DNA from: Eubacteriaceae bacterium
GTDB taxonomy: Bacteria > Bacillota > Clostridia > Lachnospirales > Lachnospiraceae
Direction: 5' to 3'
Assembly: GCA_902362455.1 (NCBI GenBank)
Contig: CABIWJ010000004.1
Coordinates: 89,824-153,823, forward strand
Length of the DNA: 64,000 bases
The translations under genes were made by a program, and so were the position numbers. The notes under the pieces are model-generated. The model was not told the origin of the DNA, did no database searches, and saw only the letters and a program-made list of their open reading frames with translations. How positions within the stretch are numbered: position 1 is the stretch's first letter; each line of letters starts with the position of its first letter. This document shows, piece after piece, positions 1 to 6,905 of this stretch.

Positions 1-1
1 C

Positions 2-58
2 TGGAAGAAGATGAAACGTAATCCTATGATATTACCTATCATTATGGAAGTGGAATAG
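2..58 (+). CDS. C-terminal end of an upstream gene, probably ribonuclease J
   Basis: Only the last 18 codons are in the window, ending at a TAG at 56-58. The readable tail contains RNPMILPIIMEVE. From memory, clostridial RNase J proteins end in a similar R-x-PMILP-(I/V)-IMEV stretch, and a ylbF-family gene commonly follows RNase J in related genomes. The other two forward frames close within the first few codons. The assignment rests on this short tail plus context and is tentative. Confidence 0.45.
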   Translation, partial: WKKMKRNPMILPIIMEVE

Positions 59-79
59 AATAATGAGGAGTAATTGAAA

Positions 80-403
80 ATGTATGAAAAAGCTTATGAA
101 TTATCAAATGCCATTTTAGGAAGTGATGTATATAAAAGATTTATAAATGCAAGGGAAAGCTTAAAAAAGCATGAAGATTTATGTGCAAAAGCTAATGAAT
201 ACAGGCATAAAAATTTTATTATACAGAATAGCACTTCGAACAACAGAGTAGATGAATTAAGAGAACTTGAAAATGAGTATAGAGATATATTAAGAAATAC
301 AATAGTTCGCGAATATCTCAATGCTGAATTGTTATTGTGTCGTACAATTCAAAAGATAAATGAGATAATAGTTGATGGATTAGATATGGATATTGATTTT
401 TAA
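80..403 (+). CDS. YlbF/YmcA family regulator
   Basis: A small, highly charged, mostly helical protein of about 107 residues of the Com_YlbF type. Family members in Bacillus subtilis (YlbF, YmcA) form a complex with YaaT that directs RNase Y and influences competence, sporulation and biofilm genes. Proximity to a probable RNase J would suit an RNA-decay role, but that is inference. A TTG at 74 is also in frame but lies only 3 nt after the GAGGAG ribosome site at 65-70. The ATG at 80 is 9 nt away and is preferred. No transmembrane segment is visible. Confidence 0.7.
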   Translation: MYEKAYELSNAILGSDVYKRFINARESLKKHEDLCAKANEYRHKNFIIQNSTSNNRVDELRELENEYRDILRNTIVREYLNAELLLCRTIQKINEIIVDGLDMDIDF

Positions 404-473
404 TATTAAAGTATTCTTAAGAAATTTGATAACTATTTGATAATTTTATCAAATATAAGAAATGAGGTTTGAG

Positions 474-920
474 ATGAGTTCAAAACAGACATCAAGAAGT
501 ATATCACAGATAACTTCAAGTAAAACAATATCAAATAAATCGAAGAAAGCATCAAATAAAAAAGTACAGAATATGGCAAATATTTCTGTTAAAATATGCA
601 TATATACAGTGTTTATAGCCTTACTTATTATATTGTCAGTTAAAGGTTATAGATTCGGCAAAAATGTATTTTCAGAAAAAGGCTATGATGAAAAGCCGGG
701 TTCAGATGTAACTATAACTGTAGATTCAGAAGAAAGTATTATGTCTGTTGGCAGTAAACTTGTAGATAATGGTATCATAGAGGATAGATTAGTATTTTAT
801 GTGCAGACGATATTATATGAAGGCAAGTTTAAAGCAGGAACATATACGGTTAATACTTCTGATTCGCCTGAAGAGATTATTAATATTTTATCAGCTGAGA
901 AGTCGAAAAAAGAAGAGTAA
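474..920 (+). CDS. MltG/YceG-like membrane protein without the catalytic domain
   Basis: About 148 residues: a Ser/Lys/Asn-rich cytoplasmic tail (1-40), one transmembrane segment (about 42-62), then an extracytoplasmic domain of some 85 residues. That domain resembles the LysM-like N-terminal part of the endolytic transglycosylase MltG (pattern SIMSVGSKLVDNGII then FKAGTYTV). MltG is normally 330-400 residues with a catalytic Glu in the C-terminal part. That part is absent here, and the stop is followed by unrelated sequence, so enzyme activity is not expected. It might bind or sense peptidoglycan. The ATG at 462 precedes the GAGG at 464-467, so the ATG at 474 (spacing 6) is the likely start. 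Confidence 0.65.
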   Translation: MSSKQTSRSISQITSSKTISNKSKKASNKKVQNMANISVKICIYTVFIALLIILSVKGYRFGKNVFSEKGYDEKPGSDVTITVDSEESIMSVGSKLVDNGIIEDRLVFYVQTILYEGKFKAGTYTVNTSDSPEEIINILSAEKSKKEE

Positions 921-1013
921 TATGATAATGAGCATTAATAAAGATAATTTAGCAGTTACGAAATCGTTAGAACAGTAAAAAATAATTTATAAATTCATAA
1001 AAGGAATAGAAAG

Positions 1014-1658
1014 ATGATAGTAAATGAAAGAATTGTATCATATATACATTCATTGGAGAGAAGTAATGGAGAAGTATGTGATGAAATTGAAGAATTTGCT
1101 CATCAGACAAATGTGCCGATTATCCGCAAAGAAATGGAAAGCTTCCTAAGAGTTCTGATAGAGATAAAGAAACCGAAAAGGATATTAGAACTTGGAACAG
1201 CTATAGGATATTCGGCAATTTTAATGGCAAATACAATGTCTGAAGATTGCAGGATTACAACAATTGAGAATTATGATAAGAGGATGCCGATAGCCAGGGA
1301 TAATTTTAAACGTGCCGGTGTAGAGGAAAAGGTAGAACTTCTAGAGGGCGATGCACTTGAAATATTGCAAAAAATAAATGAGCCTTATGATTTTGTATTT
1401 ATGGATGCTGCCAAGGCACAATATCTCGTATATTTAAAAGAAATAATGAGACTACTTCCTGTTGGTGGAATACTTATTGCTGATAATGTGTTACAGGATG
1501 GAGAATTAGTCGAGAGCAGGTATGCAGTTGAAAGACGTAATAGAACCATTCATAGCAGAATGAGAGAATATCTGTATGAAGTAAAGAACATGAAGGAGTT
1601 AGAGACAACGATTATACCGATAGGTGACGGAATAACATTAAGTGTCAGAAAGGATTAA
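1014..1658 (+). CDS. trmR: tRNA 5-hydroxyuridine methyltransferase (TrmR/YrrM family O-methyltransferase)
   Basis: A 214-residue class I SAM-dependent O-methyltransferase. The SAM-binding motif ILELGTAIGYSAI lies at about residues 60-72, and the acidic/metal region FMDAAKAQY follows at about 128-136. Small bacterial members include B. subtilis TrmR (YrrM), which methylates 5-hydroxyuridine at tRNA wobble position 34 to 5-methoxyuridine. The next gene encodes a U32 protein, the family that makes the 5-hydroxyuridine substrate, and the same pairing (yrrM-yrrN-yrrO) exists in Bacillus. That context favours tRNA over a catechol-type substrate. An AAGGA ribosome site at 1001-1005 precedes the ATG. 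Confidence 0.75.
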   Translation: MIVNERIVSYIHSLERSNGEVCDEIEEFAHQTNVPIIRKEMESFLRVLIEIKKPKRILELGTAIGYSAILMANTMSEDCRITTIENYDKRMPIARDNFKRAGVEEKVELLEGDALEILQKINEPYDFVFMDAAKAQYLVYLKEIMRLLPVGGILIADNVLQDGELVESRYAVERRNRTIHSRMREYLYEVKNMKELETTIIPIGDGITLSVRKD

Positions 1659-1662
1659 GTTT

Positions 1663-2949
1663 ATGGAAAATTTTGTTAGTGATAATAAACAGAGAAGACA
1701 TCCGGAACTTCTTATTCCGGCAAGTAGTCTGGAAGTTCTGAAAGTAGCAGTTATATTTGGAGCAGATGCGGTATACATTGGTGGAGAGGTTTTTGGACTT
1801 AGAGCGAAAGCTAAGAATTTTACACTTGAAGAAATGAAAGAAGGAGTGGAATTTGCACATGAACATAATGTAAAAGTATATGTTACAGCAAATATCTTAG
1901 CTCACAACAGAGATTTAGAGGGTGCATATGAATACTTTGAAGAGCTTAAAGATGTTAAGCCAGATGCATTAATAATCTCAGACCCTGCTATATTTACAAT
2001 AGCGAAAGAAGTATTGCCTGATATGGAGATTCATATAAGCACACAGGCTAATAATACTAACTATGGAACATTTAATTTTTGGTATAAACAGGGAGCAAAG
2101 AGAGTTGTAACAGCAAGAGAACTTTCACTTGAGGAAATCAAAGAGATTAGAAGAAATATACCTGATGACTTAGAAATTGAAACCTTTGTGCATGGTGCAA
2201 TGTGCATCTCATATTCTGGAAGATGTCTGCTTAGTAGCTTTATGGCGGGAAGAGATGCTAATCAGGGGGCTTGTACACATCCTTGCAGATGGAAATATTC
2301 AGTTGTAGAGGAATCAAGACCGGGACAATATATGCCGGTATATGAAAATGAAAGGGGAACATATATCTTTAATTCAAAAGATTTATGCATGATTGAACAT
2401 ATTAAGGAACTAGTTGAATCAGGAATTGACAGCCTTAAGATAGAGGGAAGAATGAAAACTGCTCTTTATGTAGCTACAGTTGCAAGAACCTATAGAATGG
2501 CTCTTGATGATTATAAAGAGAGCGAAGAATTGTACAAGTCAAGACTGCCATTTTATAAAGAAGAGATTGCTAAATGTACTTATAGGCAATATACAACAGG
2601 CTTCTTTTTTGGTAAACCTGATGAGAATACACAGATATATGATTCGAATACATATATTAAAGAATATACTTATCTTGGAATTATTGGAGATGAAGTGGAT
2701 AGAAGTAATATTGTTAAAGATGACAACGCAGGAGTGTTATATGAAATTGAACAGCGTAATAAGTTCACTATTAGAGAGCAGATAGAATTAATGAAGCCTG
2801 ATGGAACAAATGTGGAAGTGACAGTTATGGAAATATTTGATGAAAACGGCAATAAGATGGAATCAGCACCACATCCAAAACAAAAATTATTAATTAATTT
2901 AGGAACTAAATTAGATAAATATGACATATTAAGAAGAAAAGAAAAATAA
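1663..2949 (+). CDS. U32 family protein, probable tRNA uridine-34 hydroxylase (TrhP-like)
   Basis: About 428 residues. The N-terminal part is a U32 barrel domain (PELLIPASSLEVLKVAV, ADAVYIGG). It carries the cysteine-rich U32 signature, seen as ETFVHGAMCISYSGRCLLSS followed by QGACTHPCRW, which in TrhP/YdcP-type proteins binds an iron-sulfur cluster. A C-terminal domain of about 100 residues matches the longer YrrO-type members. TrhP enzymes make 5-hydroxyuridine in tRNA from prephenate. The gene starts 4 nt after trmR, so the two probably form one modification pathway. A GTG at 1642 is in frame inside trmR, but the AGGA at 1651-1654 fits the ATG at 1663 (spacing 8). Older annotations call this family a collagenase-like protease. 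Confidence 0.75.
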   Translation: MENFVSDNKQRRHPELLIPASSLEVLKVAVIFGADAVYIGGEVFGLRAKAKNFTLEEMKEGVEFAHEHNVKVYVTANILAHNRDLEGAYEYFEELKDVKPDALIISDPAIFTIAKEVLPDMEIHISTQANNTNYGTFNFWYKQGAKRVVTARELSLEEIKEIRRNIPDDLEIETFVHGAMCISYSGRCLLSSFMAGRDANQGACTHPCRWKYSVVEESRPGQYMPVYENERGTYIFNSKDLCMIEHIKELVESGIDSLKIEGRMKTALYVATVARTYRMALDDYKESEELYKSRLPFYKEEIAKCTYRQYTTGFFFGKPDENTQIYDSNTYIKEYTYLGIIGDEVDRSNIVKDDNAGVLYEIEQRNKFTIREQIELMKPDGTNVEVTVMEIFDENGNKMESAPHPKQKLLINLGTKLDKYDILRRKEK

Positions 2950-2965
2950 AATCATTAGGAAAGGC

Positions 2966-2993
2966 ACTAATAAGCGTTTTGCATCATAAATTA
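2966..2993 (+). promoter_or_regulatory. possible SigK-type promoter of the downstream sigma gene
   Basis: An AC dinucleotide at 2966-2967 is followed after 17 nt by CATAAATTA at 2985-2993. The second element matches the mother-cell sigma pattern CATA-nnn-TA, and AC at this distance is the SigK-type -35. The predicted transcription start is near 3000, giving a leader of about 20 nt before the TTG start at 3020. Both elements are short and the DNA is AT-rich, so chance is a real alternative. Confidence 0.3.
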
Positions 2994-3019
2994 TAGTAAA
3001 ATGCTTAGAGGTGCTTTCT

Positions 3020-3643
3020 TTGAAAACATTTATGGAGCCACTTAGCAAAGAAGAGGAAGAATATTATTTAAAGCGCTTTAAAGATGGTGACAAGAAAGCT
3101 AAAGAAGTGCTTATAGAGAGAAATTTGCGCCTTGTAGCACATGTGGTAAAGAAATATGTAAGTACAGATATGGATAGAGGTTTAGAAGATATGATATCTG
3201 TGGGAACTATCGGACTTATTAAGGCAATAACCAGTTTTAATATGGAAAAAGGTAAGTTATCGACTTATGCTGCCAAATGCATTGATAACGAATTATTAAT
3301 GATGTTGAGATATGATAAAAAGAAGTCAAAGGAAGTATCGTTATACGAACCGATAGGAACTGACCATGAGGGTAATGAAATAAGCCTGTTCGATATTATT
3401 GAAAGTGATGAGAAATCTATAGAAAGCCAATGCGAATTACAGGAAGATTTAATCAGACTGTCTGATGTAATTAACAAAGAACTGACACCAAGAGAATACG
3501 AAATTATTAAAATGCGTTACGGTCTAATGGGTGAGGAAGAAGTGACGCAGCGTGAAGTGGCTAGGATAATGGGGATATCAAGAAGCTATGTGAGCAGAAT
3601 CGAGAAAAGAGCATTGGAAAAATTAAAAAAAGCAATTGAGTAA
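3020..3643 (+). CDS. sigK: SigK-like sporulation/mother-cell sigma factor
   Basis: A sigma-70 family protein of about 207 residues. Region 2 covers NLRLVAHVVKKY and DMISVGTIGLIKAI. A linker carries EVSLYEPIGTDHEGNE, very like the SigK/SigE linker, and region 4.2 is a helix-turn-helix (TQREVARIMGISRSYVSRIE). It lacks the SigA-type region 1.1 and 1.2. The best family match I recall is SigK, which acts late in the mother cell. The coding sequence is intact, with no skin-type insertion. Starts: GTG 3011 touches the AGAGG at 3006-3010, ATG 3032 is distant, and TTG 3020 has a good spacing of 9. A SigE-like identity is the alternative. Confidence 0.8.
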   Translation: MKTFMEPLSKEEEEYYLKRFKDGDKKAKEVLIERNLRLVAHVVKKYVSTDMDRGLEDMISVGTIGLIKAITSFNMEKGKLSTYAAKCIDNELLMMLRYDKKKSKEVSLYEPIGTDHEGNEISLFDIIESDEKSIESQCELQEDLIRLSDVINKELTPREYEIIKMRYGLMGEEEVTQREVARIMGISRSYVSRIEKRALEKLKKAIE

Positions 3644-3774
3644 GAAAGTAAATCAAAAAAATTAAGAGCGAATTTTAACGTATAAAATGCTAAAACATAT
3701 GATTTGAGTTCAAAAAGATTTTGCATGGACTAACATTTGTATATATGAAGGGATAAAAACATATCAATTACAAG

Positions 3775-3802
3775 TTGACATTGTGCTTTATTGTGTTAAA
3801 AT
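3775..3802 (+). promoter_or_regulatory. SigA-type promoter of the antiporter operon
   Basis: A perfect -35 TTGACA (3775-3780), 16 nt of spacer, then TAAAAT (3797-3802), one mismatch from the consensus -10. Transcription would start near 3809, about 40 nt before the ATG at 3852. This supports translation from 3852 and not from the in-frame TTG at 3783, which lies inside the promoter. Confidence 0.75.
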
Positions 3803-3851
3803 TACGTTTGGAAATAAAAGAAAAATACTCAGGCTAAGGAGCGACTTTAAA

Positions 3852-5021
3852 ATGGAGACATATGAAATATTTAAAGATTTGGCAATTATAATTATTGCGG
3901 CAAAATGTTGTGGATTACTGGCAAGAAAACTCCACGCACCTATGGTGGCAGGTGAGATTGTAGCAGGTTTGCTTATCGGGCCAAGTGTGTTAGGGGTTGT
4001 GGCACAGACAGACTTCTTATCACAAATGGCTGAAATCGGGGTATTACTGCTTATGTTTTGTGCAGGACTTGAAACGGATTTAAAAGATCTTATTAAGACA
4101 GGACCTAAGGCTATTCTGATTGCAAGTTCAGGTGTTGCTGTACCATTAGTTGGCGGTTATCTGTTATATAGTTGTTATTATGGATTTGCACCTAATGGTT
4201 CTGATAAATTTTATGAGGCATTATTTATCGGTGTTATCTTAACAGCTACATCTGTAAGTATTACTGTAGAAACTTTAAGAGAATTAGGTAAATTAAAAGG
4301 TGAAGTAGGAACTACTATTCTAAGTGCTGCAATAGTAGATGATATTATTGGAATTATTGTTCTTACATTTGTAATCGGTTTTAAGAGTTCAAGTGTATCG
4401 CCATCTAAAGTTGTAATTAACACTGTATTATTCTTCATATTTGCAATATGCGTAGGAATGATTATATATTATTTATTTAAGTTATTAGACAACAAACGAC
4501 CACATAGCAGAAGAATACCAATATTTGGTCTGGCACTTTGCTTCATTATGGCATATGTTGCTGAAAAATATTTCGGAATAGCAGATATAACAGGTGCATT
4601 CGTAGCAGGAATAATACTCTGCAGTATTAAGGATTCAGAATATATCGCAAAGAAAATGGATATAAGTTCGTATATGTTATTTGGACCTGTATTCTTTGCA
4701 AGTATTGGTCTTAAGACAAATATTGATGGAATTTCAACTAAATTATTGATATTTTCAATATTATTTGTTATTGTAGGATTGATAGCAAAGATAATTGGTT
4801 GCGGATTAATGGCGAAACTTTGCAGATTTAAGAATAAAGATGCGTTAAGAATTGGTGTCGGAATGATGACGAGAGGTGAGGTTGCTCTTATTGTGGCACA
4901 GAAAGGTCTTGCAGTAAAGATGATAGATTCGGTATTTTTTACAACTGTTATTCTATTAATTATTGTATCATCTCTTATAACACCAATTGCTATGAAGCTT
5001 CTATATAAAAGTGGAGATTAA
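3852..5021 (+). CDS. CPA2-family cation:proton antiporter (Kef/NapA type)
   Basis: About 389 residues with 11-13 hydrophobic helices of the sodium/hydrogen exchanger fold. Typical pieces are the N-terminal MVAGEIVAGLLIGPSVLG, GVLLLMFCAGLETDLKDL, and GEVALIVAQKGL near the C-terminus. ILSAAIVDDIIGI carries the paired Asp residues of electrogenic CPA2 antiporters. It ends right after the last helix, with no RCK/TrkA-N domain, so it lacks the nucleotide-binding regulation of KefB/KefC. It should exchange Na+ or K+ for H+ at the plasma membrane; the ion cannot be read from sequence. The ATG at 3852 follows TAAGGAG (3835-3841) by 10 nt. It is the first gene of a three-gene operon. Confidence 0.85.
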   Translation: METYEIFKDLAIIIIAAKCCGLLARKLHAPMVAGEIVAGLLIGPSVLGVVAQTDFLSQMAEIGVLLLMFCAGLETDLKDLIKTGPKAILIASSGVAVPLVGGYLLYSCYYGFAPNGSDKFYEALFIGVILTATSVSITVETLRELGKLKGEVGTTILSAAIVDDIIGIIVLTFVIGFKSSSVSPSKVVINTVLFFIFAICVGMIIYYLFKLLDNKRPHSRRIPIFGLALCFIMAYVAEKYFGIADITGAFVAGIILCSIKDSEYIAKKMDISSYMLFGPVFFASIGLKTNIDGISTKLLIFSILFVIVGLIAKIIGCGLMAKLCRFKNKDALRIGVGMMTRGEVALIVAQKGLAVKMIDSVFFTTVILLIIVSSLITPIAMKLLYKSGD

Positions 5022-5024
5022 TGA

Positions 5025-5462
5025 ATGGAATTAAGCAGGAAAGAACTTGCGAAAATGAAAGAGGAGCAGTTAAAGCTTCAGAGAGAACTACATAGAAGAG
5101 AAAGAAAACTAAAATTTTTACAGGAAGATTTAGAAAAAAGAGAGCAAATGTTCAAAACACAGTGGGCGTTATTAGAACATGAGCTTTCTTTGTTTGCTAA
5201 AGAAAGAGAAGAATTTGAAAGAGAGATAAAAAAGCAGCAATATAGGTCAAGGCTTGAAAATGAAAAAACAATCTATAAAGCAAATGGCCGTATAAATGCT
5301 GGAATGTACTTCTTAGGCGTACATGACGAACTGTCACTTAAGAAAAGATATAGAGACCTGTTAAAATTATTTCATCCTGACAGTATGAATGGTGATGTTG
5401 ATGCTATGCAGGCAATTAATAGCGAGTATACAAAGCTTAAGAAGAAATATGAGGAGATGTAG
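5025..5462 (+). CDS. coiled-coil protein with a C-terminal J-like domain
   Basis: 145 residues. Residues 1-90 are a long, continuous, Lys/Glu/Arg-rich coiled coil. The last 50 residues look like a J domain: YFLGVHDELSLKKRYRDLLK, then the diagnostic HPD in LFHPDSMNGD, then a helix AINSEYTKLKKKY. J domains stimulate Hsp70 ATPase; here the domain is C-terminal and the usual G/F and zinc regions are missing, so it is not a general DnaJ. The GGAG at 5013-5016 fits the ATG at 5025. It starts 3 nt after the antiporter stop and abuts the next gene, so it is co-transcribed with two membrane proteins. I do not recognise a named family, and its function is unknown. Confidence 0.7.
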   Translation: MELSRKELAKMKEEQLKLQRELHRRERKLKFLQEDLEKREQMFKTQWALLEHELSLFAKEREEFEREIKKQQYRSRLENEKTIYKANGRINAGMYFLGVHDELSLKKRYRDLLKLFHPDSMNGDVDAMQAINSEYTKLKKKYEEM

Positions 5463-6803
5463 ATGAAAATGTACCAGAAGTTGAAAAAATGTAAGTCAAT
5501 AAAAGAGATATATGAGGTTATACCAGAGAAATTTTATGAAAAATGTGCAGTGGTACTTATATTTCTGATGAATATGGTTGTTGTGGTGGAAAGCCTGACA
5601 AAGATTATATATAATAAAGGCTCATATTGGAAAGTTATGCAAAATTATAATTTGTTTGGGAAGATATGTCTGATATATGTTATTATATATATAGGAAGTA
5701 GAATTTGTAAATTAAAATCAGATGAAATAAATAAGTATTTTAAAAATAATATATGGGATTTTTGCTTTTTAATGTTATTTTTATTATCTGTTGTATCAAT
5801 TACGGTAGCACATAACAAGACGGAAGCAATTAATGGAGATTGGTATAGGCAGAATGGCATAAGAGCATACGTTGTGTATCTATCGCTTTATATTATAGGA
5901 AAAAGTATAGACACAGAAAAATATAAAAGATTTATATTTTGGACTATCACTATAGCATCAACACTACAGTGTATACTAATATATAAAGGATATGTTAATG
6001 ATACAGGAAGATACGCAGGAATATTTGGAAACTCAAATCATTGTGGATATTTTATGACAATGGCAATATTTGCAATGATAGGATTGCTTGTTACGGAGAA
6101 AAGCCTTATTGTAAAATGTATTATGACAGTTATATATGGATTTAATATTATGTGTCTGATTCTTAATAATACATTTGGATGTTATCTTGCAGTTATAGCC
6201 GGAATAGTATTTTATGTTGTAGTATCCGCTGTTAAGAATAGAAAAAATCAGAGTTTGATTTATTATATATTGATGTACATACACATAATATTTGTATTTG
6301 TGATGATAAGCATCATAACAGATATGCATACAGGAATTGTATCAAATAATTTTAATATAACAGGAAACGACATAGTGAAAGTTACTGATAGAAGTGAAGA
6401 GGCCGGAAATGCGGGAACAGGGCGTTGGAAATTATGGATACATACTATGAAAATAATAAAGCGAAAACCAATATTAGGGTGCGGACCCGAAAATATTCAA
6501 TTTGAACCCGGATACAAAAATGAACCACATAATGAATTTATACAAATAGCGGCTGAGCATGGGGTACCTGCGTGCTTGTTTTATATATTGGGTTTAATTA
6601 CATTAATGATTCATAAAATAAAAAATCTTAAAAATGAAAGTGAATACACAATTATATGTGGCGCTATAGTATTTGCATATCTGATATCTTCGATGTTTGG
6701 CGTAATGATGTTCTACACAGCAGTTTTCTACTATACATTTCTTGGAATGGTATCGAAAAACAGAAATTTAACACAACATTATGATATTGGGGAAAATACA
6801 TAA
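5463..6803 (+). CDS. O-antigen ligase-like (Wzy_C) polytopic membrane protein
   Basis: 446 residues with about 10-12 hydrophobic segments and one large loop at roughly residues 280-365. The loop and its flank carry family hallmarks: RYAGIFGNSNHCGYF before it, GTGRWKLW and PILGCGPEN inside it, and the HNEF...EHG pattern of the WaaL/Wzy_C fold (PHNEFIQIAAEHG). Such proteins transfer lipid-linked glycans to an acceptor: lipid A, another glycan, or pilin in TfpO/PglL. The acceptor here is unknown. The ATG directly follows the previous stop codon. It is the last gene of the operon, with a terminator behind it and the pilus locus next. Confidence 0.75.
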   Translation: MKMYQKLKKCKSIKEIYEVIPEKFYEKCAVVLIFLMNMVVVVESLTKIIYNKGSYWKVMQNYNLFGKICLIYVIIYIGSRICKLKSDEINKYFKNNIWDFCFLMLFLLSVVSITVAHNKTEAINGDWYRQNGIRAYVVYLSLYIIGKSIDTEKYKRFIFWTITIASTLQCILIYKGYVNDTGRYAGIFGNSNHCGYFMTMAIFAMIGLLVTEKSLIVKCIMTVIYGFNIMCLILNNTFGCYLAVIAGIVFYVVVSAVKNRKNQSLIYYILMYIHIIFVFVMISIITDMHTGIVSNNFNITGNDIVKVTDRSEEAGNAGTGRWKLWIHTMKIIKRKPILGCGPENIQFEPGYKNEPHNEFIQIAAEHGVPACLFYILGLITLMIHKIKNLKNESEYTIICGAIVFAYLISSMFGVMMFYTAVFYYTFLGMVSKNRNLTQHYDIGENT

Positions 6804-6816
6804 AAAATAAAAGTAT

Positions 6817-6852
6817 AAAGTAGTTTTTTTGGTAAAAACTACTTTATTTTTT
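6817..6852 (+). terminator. rho-independent terminator
   Basis: A 12-bp stem pairs 6817-6828 (AAAGTAGTTTTT) with 6834-6845 (AAAAACTACTTT) around a 5-nt loop, followed by a T-rich run. It separates the antiporter operon from the pilus operon. The partly symmetrical A/T ends could let it act in both directions. Confidence 0.85.
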
Positions 6853-6876
6853 GTATTTTTTATGGTACACTATACC
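6843..6876 (+). promoter_or_regulatory. weak candidate promoter for pilB with an inverted repeat
   Basis: An extended -10-like TGG-TACACT (6863-6871) lies 17 nt after TTTATT (6843-6848). The match is poor at -35 and partial at -10. The -10 is embedded in the small inverted repeat GGTA-cacta-TACC (6864-6876), which could be an operator. Some promoter is needed here because a terminator lies just upstream, but this exact assignment is weak. Confidence 0.35.
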
Positions 6877-6905
6877 AAGAAAATCGAAAATGAGGGTAAG
6901 AAGTT

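Noticed and set aside
922..978. An 18-codon open frame (ATG ATA ATG ... TAA) between the MltG-like gene and trmR
   Set aside because: Very short, no clear ribosome site, and such frames are common by chance in AT-rich gaps.
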